Source: Ethanoligenens sp047722935
GTDB taxonomy: Bacteria; Bacillota; Clostridia; Oscillospirales; Ethanoligenentaceae
Direction: 5' to 3'
Length of the DNA: 64,000 nt
NCBI GenBank assembly: GCA_047722935.1
Contig: JBDNZS010000004.1
Span: forward strand, 22,562-86,561
Under the pieces are notes generated by a model. The model saw nothing but the letters and a program-made list of their open reading frames with translations, was not told the origin of the DNA and ran no database searches. This document shows positions 37,852-45,389 of the stretch, in pieces; the stretch's first letter is position 1; each line of letters opens with the position of its first letter. The translations under genes and the position numbers were made by a program.

Positions 37852-37879
37852 AAGGGCCTGCCGAAGCCGGCAGGCCCTT
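37852..37879. terminator. 12-bp perfect hairpin beyond the tRNA-Ser remnant
   Basis: AAGGGCCTGCCG and CGGCAGGCCCTT pair around a four-base loop, just past the 3' end of the tRNA fragment. It is probably the old tRNA gene's terminator, though no long T-run follows. Confidence 0.55.
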
Positions 37880-37903
37880 CATCGTGGGGCAAGACCACGA
37901 AAA

Positions 37904-37962
37904 TGGCGGAGAAGGTGGGATTCGAACCCACGGACCCTGTTAAGGGTTTACCGCATTTCGAG
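37904..37962 (-). tRNA. 3' half of tRNA-Ser(CGA), attachment-site remnant
   Basis: On the minus strand the sequence runs from the anticodon loop (CTCGAAA) through the 3' anticodon strand TGCGG, a long variable arm (ACCCT-TAAC-AGGGT), the T-arm GTGGGTTCGAATCCCAC and the acceptor strand with encoded CCA. Upstream bases do not pair with the anticodon strand, so the 5' half is missing. This is the usual outcome when an element integrates in the anticodon loop and rebuilds the intact gene at its far end. The element therefore lies to the right. Confidence 0.8.
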
Positions 37963-38292
37963 TTATTTGAGGGCAAGTTTCGATGAGGTCACCAAGGTAA
38001 CTTTAAGATACCTTGATATCCATCAAACCCGCATAAGTCAATGCTTTCCAGGCATAAACTATGATTTTACCACGCTTCAGCTCAACCCCTGAATTTTACG
38101 GTTTTCAGAGCAAAGTGTAGAAAAAGCGTAGAAAAACTACCAGCGAAATAACCTTAAGATACTTTAGTTTCCTGGCATTTTTAAGAACATAAACCACAGC
38201 GCCCCCTACCATTGACATTGATTAAAAGTGAATAACGCAAAACAGACAGAGCTGATATCTGTCTGCACCATCAATGCATTGGAGGGATGGAC
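37963..38292. repeat. Element end with candidate integrase arm-site repeats
   Basis: This non-coding stretch has imperfect direct repeats: ACTTTAAGATACCTTG (about 38000) and ACCTTAAGATACTTTAG (about 38151). It also has GTAGAAAAAGC/GTAGAAAAAC in tandem near 38118-38138. Such repeats next to a tRNA attachment site are typical arm-type binding sites. A hairpin (CAGACAG/CTGTCTG, about 38244-38267) precedes the first element gene. Confidence 0.5.
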
Positions 38293-38883
38293 ATGGCAAT
38301 TGACTACTCACACCTTCTGACTGAATACCCGGAAAGGATAAGTCAAGACCAGCTTTACAGAATTTGCAGAATAAGTAAACGAAAAGCCACATGGCTTTTA
38401 GAGAACGGGTATATCCCCTGCGAGGATACAGGCAAAAAGACCCGTAGGTTCAAAATCCGAATAACGGATGTGATAGAATACCTTACCCGATTAGAAAATT
38501 CTCCGGAGTCCCTGCTGACACCTCCCGGAATCTTTTCAAGCGGAATAAAATATAAACCAAAGCATCGGGCAGAAGTTCAAATAGATGCAGATAAATTTAT
38601 GGAGATGCTGAAGAAAAAGTGGAGCCACTTTCCAGATGCCCTTACCGTGGGTGATGTCATAAAATTGACGGGCTACTGCCAAACCGCAATATCAGAATGG
38701 ATATCCAAAAAGAAATTATTCGGAGTGTGGTATTACAACAAATACTTGATACCAAAGGACTGCCTGATAGAATACATGGCAACCAAAGCTCATCGCATTC
38801 ATCAGAAATCAAATAAGCATATGGACTTGATACAACAGTATCAAGTTGGGCAGACACCGAATGAATGTCGAAAAACCTCATAA
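38293..38883 (+). CDS. Helix-turn-helix DNA-binding protein of the element
   Basis: This protein of about 196 residues has two probable DNA-binding segments: ISQDQLYRICRISKRKATWLL (18-38 region) and LTVGDVIKLTGYCQTAISEWI in the second half. Each is followed by a short beta wing that fits the excisionase-type fold (FKIRITDVIEYL; YLIPKDCLIEYM). A two-domain protein of this kind at the element end may be a regulator or directionality factor. ATG 38293 is spaced six bases from GGAGGG; ATG 38287 directly touches it. Product function is inferred. Confidence 0.7.
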   Translation: MAIDYSHLLTEYPERISQDQLYRICRISKRKATWLLENGYIPCEDTGKKTRRFKIRITDVIEYLTRLENSPESLLTPPGIFSSGIKYKPKHRAEVQIDADKFMEMLKKKWSHFPDALTVGDVIKLTGYCQTAISEWISKKKLFGVWYYNKYLIPKDCLIEYMATKAHRIHQKSNKHMDLIQQYQVGQTPNECRKTS

Positions 38884-38901
38884 ATAATAATTCATTTAAC
38901 G

Positions 38902-38949
38902 AGCCGGAGAATCGGAGCGCAGAGTGCGCTTCAATTCTCCGGCTTTTTT
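38902..38949 (+). terminator. Terminator after the HTH gene
   Basis: AGCCGGAGAAT pairs with ATTCTCCGGCT, with an inner GCGC hairpin, and is followed by T6. Confidence 0.85.
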
Positions 38950-38970
38950 GTTTTGCAAAAGGAGGAAATT

Positions 38971-39204
38971 ATGTTAGTACATTACAAGAAAAACAAGCAA
39001 ACGGCCTGTTACGATTCGACCAGCCTTGTCACCGTAGGTAGGATACCACCGGATAAACAGCCCTGCGGCCCGTTCCAAAGCTGCGGCAACTGCCCATACC
39101 CATCCCACGGTTTCATGTGCTACGGCTCGGAGGGAGATTGCCTCAGAACCGATATGCAGAGACTTCACAATAAAAATAAGCTAAAACAGGAGGAAACGCC
39201 ATGA
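38971..39204 (+). CDS. Small Cys-rich protein of the element
   Basis: This 77-residue protein has a central cluster CGPFQSCGNCPYPSHGFMC, suggesting a zinc site. The ATG has AAAGGAGG eight bases upstream, and its stop overlaps the next ATG by four bases (ATGA). No family recognised; it starts a run of closely packed element genes that continues to about 42200. Confidence 0.65.
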   Translation: MLVHYKKNKQTACYDSTSLVTVGRIPPDKQPCGPFQSCGNCPYPSHGFMCYGSEGDCLRTDMQRLHNKNKLKQEETP

Positions 39205-39926
39205 AACATCAAGCAGAGCTGCTGAAATTTATGAGGGAGCAGTACCCACCTGGTACCCGCATCCGTCTGACGGAGATGAAGGACCCCTATGCCCCTGTAC
39301 CGCCCGGAACGGAGGGCGAAGTGAATTTTGTAGATGATGCCTGTGGAATCCACATGAAATGGAGCAACGGCCGCACTCTTGCCCTCATCCCCGGCGAAGA
39401 CAGCTTTACGGTTATTCCCCAGCCGCTCCAAACACTCAAGCTGTATATGCCGCTTACAGTTATGGAATACGAGCGTGACGAATGGGGCTCTATGGAGGAA
39501 TACCCCACGGAGCTTGACCAGCGTACCGTGCTCTCCTACCATGATCAAATCCTTGCAGCCATTTTCAGGGAGCGGAGGCCGGAGGAAACGGAACGCGGAC
39601 TGATGAAGTATTACCACGGGGATGACAGCGTAAGTCATAAAGTGAAGTCCCTCTTTTTCACAGTGGAGCAGGTCGGTATCCAGCTAATGGGTATAGCTGA
39701 ATGCCGGGTGCAAGGAGATTTGAATGATGCGGAGCTGGAGCGGCTCAAGGACCATGCTTCCGGCCAAGCGTCGGACGGATTCGGTGAGGGCTTTGAGCAG
39801 CACTCAATAAAAATAGGCGAAAATGAGCTTTACGTCAGCCTTTGGAGCAGCAACCGCAGTTGGAATATCATGACGCAGGACGAGCTGGAACAGGGGCAGC
39901 AGATGGGCGGCATGCAGCTATCGTGA
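39201..39926 (+). CDS. DUF4314-containing protein with Met-rich C-terminal tail
   Basis: Residues 1-75 match the DUF4314 pattern (PGTRIRLTEMKDPYAPVPPG, then a beta-rich fold ending in the mini-motif WSNGRTLALIPGED). The remaining about 165 residues have no clear family. The protein ends GQQMGGMQLS, a Gln/Gly/Met tail shared by several element proteins. DUF4314 is common in conjugative elements of Clostridia, role unknown. It overlaps the preceding gene and is 10 bases from the next. Confidence 0.8.
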   Translation: MKHQAELLKFMREQYPPGTRIRLTEMKDPYAPVPPGTEGEVNFVDDACGIHMKWSNGRTLALIPGEDSFTVIPQPLQTLKLYMPLTVMEYERDEWGSMEEYPTELDQRTVLSYHDQILAAIFRERRPEETERGLMKYYHGDDSVSHKVKSLFFTVEQVGIQLMGIAECRVQGDLNDAELERLKDHASGQASDGFGEGFEQHSIKIGENELYVSLWSSNRSWNIMTQDELEQGQQMGGMQLS

Positions 39927-39936
39927 GGACTGATCA

Positions 39937-40548
39937 ATGGAAACCGAATTAACAAAACGCATTAAGGCGCTTACCCACCACTACCGCCCAAGGCTGCATA
40001 CCGCAAAGCGCACCGTCCGGTGGGCAGATGAGGTATGGACGCCGTCAGGGATTGTGGACAGCATCCGGTTTGAGGACTATTACGAGGATGAGGAATATCT
40101 CTGCAGGCTTCTGGATGCGGAGCGTTTTTCCGAAAAGGAACCGTACCTGACAGCGCATCGGCACGAACCCGGCAGATGCTTTCGGGACGGCAGTACAGAT
40201 AAGAATGCAAAGAAATGCCACGGCTGCGTCCTGCGGTGCCATAACTGGCACGTCGGCATGATGGTTACCTGTTTCGAGGTCAAAATTACCTATCAGGATT
40301 TCAAAAGCAAAAACGGCCATAACTTTCATGGGAATGAAAATTACTATTGCGTGCCGAAAGCCCTTGCCGCCAGAATCGCCGGGGAGATCCCCGACCACAT
40401 CGGCATCCTTGCATATTTTGAGGGAGAACGCCAATACGGGCTCCGGCAGTTTAAACCGGCCATGTGGCAGGAGGTATCGGATCAAACCAAGGTACAGCTG
40501 CTGTACAACGCCATGAAAAAATGGTGCGACGGAGCGGCTTTTGTGTAA
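39937..40548 (+). CDS. Possible PD-(D/E)XK-fold, MmcB-like protein
   Basis: This 203-residue protein has a segment TCFEVKITYQDFKSKNG followed by NENYYCVPKALAARI and IGILAYFEG. The E-x-K pair, the D-F after it and the later Y-x-V-P resemble MmcB-type and related PD-(D/E)XK nuclease-fold proteins. A CHGCVLRCHNWH cluster just before it suggests a bound metal. The opening region (RWADEVWTPSGIVDSIRFEDY) would hold the first acidic residue. This is a fold inference; a search would be needed. Confidence 0.55.
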   Translation: METELTKRIKALTHHYRPRLHTAKRTVRWADEVWTPSGIVDSIRFEDYYEDEEYLCRLLDAERFSEKEPYLTAHRHEPGRCFRDGSTDKNAKKCHGCVLRCHNWHVGMMVTCFEVKITYQDFKSKNGHNFHGNENYYCVPKALAARIAGEIPDHIGILAYFEGERQYGLRQFKPAMWQEVSDQTKVQLLYNAMKKWCDGAAFV

Positions 40549-40589
40549 CTGTCTGATGTGCATTGCAGTAATCAAACGGAGGTATCAAG

Positions 40590-41828
40590 ATGAACGTTAA
40601 CGCCAGAAAAGAAAAAATCTTTGAAGTGGAAATCAGCCGATGGAATCCTTCGGGTGCAAATCCGTCGGCGGAAATCACACTTCCCGCCACCCCCTACGAA
40701 CTGGAGGATGCGTTGGAAAAAGCAAGAATTACCGAAGATACCGTCTATTCCTCGGAGATTTCAAGCTGCAGGCTGGACTATCTGCCGCAGTTTATCGCCC
40801 TCAATGCCAATCTGTATGAGCTGAATCATCTCGCCCAGCGGCTGTCCTCCCTGAGTGCATGGGAGCTGGACTGCTTCGAGGGCATGGTGATGATGGATGC
40901 CGTCCAGACTCAATACGATCCCATTTCAGTGGAGCGGCTCATCAACATGACCCACAGCATGGAGCACTGCCAGATTGCCTATGAAGCCCACGACGATCCT
41001 TCTCTCGGCAAATTTTATGCGGATAATGATTTTGTACCGGCACTGGAAAAGGTATCGGATGAAGTCTACGAATATCTGGACTTTGGTAAAATCGGAAAAG
41101 AGATGCGCGAGGGCGAAGGCGGCGTGTTCACACCCCATGGCTATGTGGTGCAGAACGGCGAGATTGCCGCCGAATACCACAACGGCGATGCCAGAACCCT
41201 TGAAAAGCCGGATTATGCCGTGCTTCTCCGAGTCGCCAAGGGGCATTTTAACGATCCCGCCTATGACAATGACACGGCTGTTTTCCTCAAGCTCCCCGCC
41301 GGGGATGCGGCGCTCCTTCAAGCGGTTGATGCTGTCGGAGCGGCCTCCCCGGAGGAATGTGCATTCTCTGCGGAGGACTGCATGGCGCCAAGCCTCACCG
41401 AAAAAATCAGCGACGCTCTGTATGCGTCGGAGGGCGACTGCTATGGTCTTGTGAATGAGCTGGCAGAACAACTACGGCGCATCAATGATAAGCACAACAT
41501 CTTATCCTACAAGGCAATGCTGGCGGTGGCGCCTGCAACTATAACGCTGGAGGATTCGCATGACCTTGCCCTTGCGGCAGAGGACTTTTCTGTCATCCGT
41601 GAGGCTGCTAACCCTGTGGATTACGCACGCTTTGTGCTTTCAAAATACTGCATTGAGCAGGAAAGCGAGCTGTTTGCCAGTGCAGACCTTGACGGGTATG
41701 GCAGCAAATTGATTCAGGAAAAAGGGATTTCTCTCACGGCATATGGTGTTTTATGGTCGCTTACCGGGCGAACTGTGGAGCAATATCTCGACCAGCCCAG
41801 CCAGAGTCTCGGCATGGAAATGAAATAG
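40590..41828 (+). CDS. ArdA-like antirestriction protein
   Basis: This 412-residue acidic protein has the ArdA-type block NLYELNHLAQRLSSLSAWE followed by LDCFEGMV, as in DNA-mimic antirestriction proteins of conjugative elements. ArdA blocks type I restriction enzymes when DNA enters a new host. It is longer than classical ArdA (about 165 residues), with an extra C-terminal domain of about 200 residues. It ends QSLGMEMK, part of the recurring Met-rich tail pattern. The strong acidity fits DNA mimicry. Confidence 0.7.
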   Translation: MNVNARKEKIFEVEISRWNPSGANPSAEITLPATPYELEDALEKARITEDTVYSSEISSCRLDYLPQFIALNANLYELNHLAQRLSSLSAWELDCFEGMVMMDAVQTQYDPISVERLINMTHSMEHCQIAYEAHDDPSLGKFYADNDFVPALEKVSDEVYEYLDFGKIGKEMREGEGGVFTPHGYVVQNGEIAAEYHNGDARTLEKPDYAVLLRVAKGHFNDPAYDNDTAVFLKLPAGDAALLQAVDAVGAASPEECAFSAEDCMAPSLTEKISDALYASEGDCYGLVNELAEQLRRINDKHNILSYKAMLAVAPATITLEDSHDLALAAEDFSVIREAANPVDYARFVLSKYCIEQESELFASADLDGYGSKLIQEKGISLTAYGVLWSLTGRTVEQYLDQPSQSLGMEMK

Positions 41829-41905
41829 CAAATCTTTGTTGGGTTTTGGTATAGCTATTCTCATGAAGCTGTGGCATTGTGTTGTGCTAAAGGGAGGCGA
41901 AGAAG

Positions 41906-42196
41906 ATGGACGAGAAGCTCATGGACTTGCTGGATATGGCTCTGGCGGAGCGGTTTCAGCTTGCGTATTCCGCCATGAGGGAATCAGACCCTCAGTCGGA
42001 AGAACTGGCACGGGAACTGATCGAGCTCAGTGCGAGCATTCAGAACAGCGCTGAGATTACGCAGCACACAAAGGACAGGATCGACAATTACCTGACCGAA
42101 AACTCCGATATGGAGGTGAAATTTCAAAAGCACCTATACATTCAGGGCGCCAAGGACTGCGTGGCAGTGTTAAGAGAGCTTGGCGTAATCAAGTAG
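41906..42196 (+). CDS. Small helical protein of unknown function
   Basis: This 96-residue, mainly helical acidic protein (MDEKLMDLLDMALAERFQ...) has an AGGGAGGCG sequence upstream of its ATG. Similar small proteins accompany ArdA and YodL genes in Clostridia elements. No domain recognised. Its stop codon forms part of the following terminator. Confidence 0.65.
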   Translation: MDEKLMDLLDMALAERFQLAYSAMRESDPQSEELARELIELSASIQNSAEITQHTKDRIDNYLTENSDMEVKFQKHLYIQGAKDCVAVLRELGVIK

Positions 42197-42223
42197 CGCA
42201 GGCAGAGATGCCTGTGCTTTTTT
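42196..42223 (+). terminator. Terminator after the ArdA segment
   Basis: GCGCAGGCA pairs with TGCCTGTGC (one G-U pair) around GAGA, followed by T6. Confidence 0.85.
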
Positions 42224-42240
42224 AGACTCTACATCAAAAT

Positions 42241-42279
42241 AGGGCCGTTTCCCCATACAGGAGGCGGCCCTGTTTTTTT
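42241..42279 (+). terminator. Second tandem terminator
   Basis: AGGGCCG and CGGCCCT form a seven-pair stem followed by GT7, only 18 bases beyond the first terminator. Confidence 0.7.
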
Positions 42280-42325
42280 GTGCCCTTTTTTGCCTTTCCG
42301 GGGAAACGACCGGAAAGGAGAACCC

Positions 42326-42658
42326 ATGCAGAAAGAACAGCTTGCAAAGCATCTGCGCCGGTATCACCACGGTGCGGAAAACGCCGTCATCAGCCGGGAG
42401 CTGGAACACACCTTCCATGTTTCGGGCAAGGCGCTGCGGGATCAGGTCAACGCCCTGCGCAGGGAGGGTGTTCCCATTGCCAGCGACCAGAACGGGTATT
42501 TTTATGCGAAAACCGAAGCGGAGGTGCGCCTGACCATCCGGCATATGAGAAACCGCATCAGCGGAATCAGCGCCGCAATCACCGGCCTCCGGCACTCCCT
42601 TGCGGCCTTTGACGATACGCAGATACGCCTGCCGCTGGAAGGAGGTGATGACTCCTGA
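42326..42658 (+). CDS. Winged-helix DNA-binding protein
   Basis: This 110-residue protein has a winged-helix core: AVISRELEHTFHVSGKALRDQV then LRREGVPIASDQNGYFYA, the recognition helix and wing. A C-terminal helical part (RHMRNRISGISAAIT) may dimerise. The ATG has GGAAAGGAG just upstream. Its stop overlaps the likely start of the DNA methylase gene, suggesting the two are co-translated and that it may regulate or assist that gene. Confidence 0.75.
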   Translation: MQKEQLAKHLRRYHHGAENAVISRELEHTFHVSGKALRDQVNALRREGVPIASDQNGYFYAKTEAEVRLTIRHMRNRISGISAAITGLRHSLAAFDDTQIRLPLEGGDDS

Positions 42659-43497
42659 ACAGCTTCATGTCCTGGATCGGCGGCAAGAAATCTTTGCGTG
42701 AGCTGATCGTCACCCTTTTCCCACTCTATTATGAGCGGTACATTGAGGTGTTCGGCGGTGGTGGCTGGGTGCTGTTTCATAAGCTGCCCGGCAACGATTT
42801 TGAGGTCTACAACGACTTCAATGGTCTGCTGGTGAACCTCTACCGCTGTGTGCGGGAGAAGCCGCAGGAGCTGATGGCGGCGCTTGCCTACTGCCTTAAC
42901 TCCCGTGCGGATTTCGAGCTTGTGAAAAACGCCCTTGCCCGCGATTCCCCCGCATCGGATGTGCAAAGGGCGGCGTGGTTTTACCAGCTTATCCGCTACA
43001 GCTACGCGTCGGGGCTGACCAGCTACGGCAGCCAGCCCCACGATATCCGCAGTAACTTCCCCCTCATAGAGCAGGCCCACCGGCGGCTTGCCAAGGTGGT
43101 CATCGAAAACAAGGACTTCGAGAAGCTCATCGGGCAGTATGACCGCCCCGTCAGCTTTTTCTACTGCGACCCGCCGTATTTTGAAACCGAAAGCTATTAC
43201 AAAAACGTGGGCGAGGACGGCTTCACGGAAAAAGACCATATCCGGCTGCGGGATGCGCTGCTTCGGATCGACGGCAAATTTCTGCTGTCCTACAACGACT
43301 GTGAGTTTATCCGCAGCCTCTATGATGCGCCGGGCATCCAGACGGAAGCCTTTACCCGCATCAACAACATCAAGCAGCGGTATGACAATGGGGCGCAGTT
43401 TCCTGAAATCCTCATTGCCAACTATGATCTGCATGAGAGTGAGAAAAACGCTCCGTCACAGCTGAATCTGTTCGGAGAAGGAGGCTTCATGGAATAG
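42655..43497 (+). CDS. Dam-family DNA adenine methylase
   Basis: This 280-residue D12-class N6-adenine methyltransferase has the SAM motif EVFGGGGWVLFHK near 28-40 and the catalytic DPPYFET motif near 176. Such enzymes methylate GATC-like sites, protecting mobile DNA from restriction. The best start may be a CTG at 42655, overlapping the TGA of the winged-helix gene and seven bases from AAGGAGGTG; an ATG at 42667 is the safe alternative. A target-recognition domain sits between the motifs. Confidence 0.88.
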   Translation: MNSFMSWIGGKKSLRELIVTLFPLYYERYIEVFGGGGWVLFHKLPGNDFEVYNDFNGLLVNLYRCVREKPQELMAALAYCLNSRADFELVKNALARDSPASDVQRAAWFYQLIRYSYASGLTSYGSQPHDIRSNFPLIEQAHRRLAKVVIENKDFEKLIGQYDRPVSFFYCDPPYFETESYYKNVGEDGFTEKDHIRLRDALLRIDGKFLLSYNDCEFIRSLYDAPGIQTEAFTRINNIKQRYDNGAQFPEILIANYDLHESEKNAPSQLNLFGEGGFME

Positions 43498-43565
43498 CCA
43501 AAAACGCCTTTTGGAGCAGTCTTGCGTAAATAGCAAAATCAATATTTGATAGGAGGAACTCATTC

Positions 43566-44105
43566 ATGAAAAAGAATCAAATGCCCCAAATCGGCCTCCC
43601 GGCCGATGCCTGCGAACGCTCCGGCTTCAACGAAAAGGACACGCTGGAGCTTCATGCCGGACAGAGCGCCCTTGTCTTTATGAAGGACAAAATGACGGCG
43701 CTGGAGGTAGCGAATGCCATCCAGAGCCTCAGTGCCCTTGCCGCCGATCTGACCGTCGTCCTCGCCTCCGCCTGCGGGCTGTGCAACAACTGCGGTGAGG
43801 GCTGTGAGGATGGCTGCCCTGCCGGATGGGTTGCCAGTTGTTCTCTCTGCCATGATCTGCTGGATGAAAGCCAGACTGTCAGCATCCCCGGCTATCTGCT
43901 GGAGGAAGCGGGTATCCCCGCAGATGCCAAGCTGGAAGCCTATACGGACGAGGACAGCGGCGAAATCACGGTGGTGGAGGCGGATGTCCAGCAGGACATT
44001 ACCGATGTGCCGCCCGGTATTCTCTCAGTGCTGGCGCAAAGCGGCGTGTGCCTTGCGGAGCTGGATGAGCTGATTATGCTGGAGGAAATTGTCTACGGCA
44101 AATAA
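43566..44105 (+). CDS. AbrB-like double-repeat protein with Cys-rich linker
   Basis: This 179-residue protein has two similar halves resembling SpoVT/AbrB-type strands: IGLPADACERSGFNEKDTLEL at the start and IPGYLLEEAGIPADAKLEAY near 107. Between them lies CGLCNNCGEGCEDGCPAGW and CSLC, with nine Cys, likely a zinc or iron-sulfur site. AbrB folds bind DNA as dimers; here one chain may supply both halves. GGAGG precedes the ATG. Function unknown and role inferred. Confidence 0.6.
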   Translation: MKKNQMPQIGLPADACERSGFNEKDTLELHAGQSALVFMKDKMTALEVANAIQSLSALAADLTVVLASACGLCNNCGEGCEDGCPAGWVASCSLCHDLLDESQTVSIPGYLLEEAGIPADAKLEAYTDEDSGEITVVEADVQQDITDVPPGILSVLAQSGVCLAELDELIMLEEIVYGK

Positions 44106-44146
44106 CCCGTTTTGGATTCCCAACACACGATCCGGGAGGTGAGCAT

Positions 44147-44704
44147 ATGCCGGGAATCATCCTGAAAAACGGCCTCATTTCCTACTACGGAAACCCGGCC
44201 GGATATACGGAAAAAGAAAAGGCGGTGGTGGACAGCATCTTTCAAAATGACGAGCTGACCGCATGGCTGAAAAGCCGCAGCCTGACCCCGCAGTGGACGG
44301 ACGGCGTAATGGAGCGCCTTGCCGCAGGGGAACGGATGGGCGGCATGGACGAGTCTACCGCTCCGCTGAAAAAAGTGCGCATCTGGCAGCTGAAGCCGGA
44401 TACGGACGTGTATAGGAAGTTTATCTCCTATGAGGAAACGATGCGGCAGTTCGGAGCGCCATCCCCGGAGCATTACCGCACCGCCTATGACGGCCAGCTG
44501 GATACGAACGACCTTGAAGCCATCTACACAAGGTGCAATGTGAATCATCCGCCCGGCTATGACGGGCACTCCCTGTCCATGTCCGATGTGGTGGAGCTTT
44601 ATGATGTAGAGGGCAGCGAATTCCACTACTGTGACCGCTTCGGATTTCAGGAAATCAGCTTCGAGGAATCGGAGCAAACCCAAACCATGGGCATGCGTAT
44701 GTAG
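44147..44704 (+). CDS. YodL-domain protein with Met-rich tail
   Basis: Residues about 75-165 match YodL-domain proteins of Clostridia elements (VRIWQLKPDTDVYRKFISYE, then YTRCNVNHPPGYDGHSLSMS and VVELYD). The N-terminal about 70 residues contain a small helical domain (KEKAVVDSIFQNDELTAWLK). It ends QTMGMRM. YodL domains are found on conjugative elements, often beside ArdA and LPD-type domains, with unknown function. GGGAGG precedes the ATG. Confidence 0.82.
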   Translation: MPGIILKNGLISYYGNPAGYTEKEKAVVDSIFQNDELTAWLKSRSLTPQWTDGVMERLAAGERMGGMDESTAPLKKVRIWQLKPDTDVYRKFISYEETMRQFGAPSPEHYRTAYDGQLDTNDLEAIYTRCNVNHPPGYDGHSLSMSDVVELYDVEGSEFHYCDRFGFQEISFEESEQTQTMGMRM

Positions 44705-44755
44705 GCAGCCGTCGGCTGTCTTTTCTCATGCCCTCATTTTATGAAGGAGGCCAAA

Positions 44756-44986
44756 ATGAAGAATTTATTTTGCAAGCTGAAGAACAAGCTCGGTGCGGCT
44801 GCTGTCAAAAGCCGCTCCATCCTCGCAGGCAATGCCGGGGAAGGCTACATTGACACCGCGATCAAAATCCTGATTGCCGTGGTTTTGGGCGCTTTGCTCC
44901 TCGCGGGACTGTACGCCTTGTTCGGGGAAACGGTGCTGCCCACCCTGGTACAGCGTATCAAAGAGATGTTCAACTACGCCGGTTAA
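44756..44986 (+). CDS. Flp-like pilin / DUF6133 protein, copy 1
   Basis: This 76-residue protein has a charged N-terminus, then GEGYIDTAIKILIAVVLGA, a cleavage-like Gly before Glu and a long hydrophobic helix, the layout of type IVb/Flp prepilins processed by A24 peptidases. I recall the family as DUF6133, which I cannot confirm. Copy 2 at 49358-49588 has an almost identical C-terminal 48 residues. It is likely a structural subunit of the Tad-like pilus encoded downstream. GGAGG lies before the ATG. Confidence 0.75.
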   Translation: MKNLFCKLKNKLGAAAVKSRSILAGNAGEGYIDTAIKILIAVVLGALLLAGLYALFGETVLPTLVQRIKEMFNYAG

Positions 44987-45019
44987 CAGTACCGGAAATT
45001 ATAAAAAGGAGGAAAAATC

Positions 45020-45379
45020 ATGCCTAAGAACACGACACCGGCTGTCCCCAAGTACGATGTGAAAATTCATTCCATCCGCCCGGAGGGAAGCTGCAGGGCC
45101 ACCGCCTCGGTCAATGTCTACGGCGATTTTGCTGTGCGGGGCATCAAAATCATGGAGGGCTCCAAGGGACTGTTTATCTCCATGCCCAGCTACAAAGCTG
45201 GAAACGGCGAATACAAGGATATTTGCTTTCCCTGCACCAAGGAGGCCAAGGCGGAGTTTGACAAGGCGGTCCTCGGAGCTTACCAGCAGACGCTGACCCA
45301 GGGGCAGACCGCCGCGCAGAAACAGGAATCCCCCGCTCAGCAGCAGGAGCAAGGCCAGCCCGTCATGGGCGGGATGTAG
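45020..45379 (+). CDS. SpoVG-like protein with Met-rich tail
   Basis: This 119-residue protein has a SpoVG-type core: IHSIRPEGSCRATASVNVYG then FAVRGIKIMEG and CFPCTKEAKAEF. SpoVG proteins bind nucleic acids and affect gene expression. The Gln-rich tail ends QPVMGGM, as in other element proteins. It is a mobile-element paralogue rather than the chromosomal spoVG, which would lie with glmU or purR. GGAGG precedes the ATG. Confidence 0.88.
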   Translation: MPKNTTPAVPKYDVKIHSIRPEGSCRATASVNVYGDFAVRGIKIMEGSKGLFISMPSYKAGNGEYKDICFPCTKEAKAEFDKAVLGAYQQTLTQGQTAAQKQESPAQQQEQGQPVMGGM

Positions 45380-45389
45380 GAGGTAGCCG

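Noticed and set aside
37861..37976. N-terminal extension of the DinB-like gene to 37976
   Set aside because: The extension would translate the tRNA-Ser remnant and a terminator hairpin; the ATG at 37787 has its own ribosome binding site.
40926..41471. 181-codon minus-strand frame in the ArdA-like gene
   Set aside because: It is antisense to a coding gene with better start, ribosome binding site and family match.
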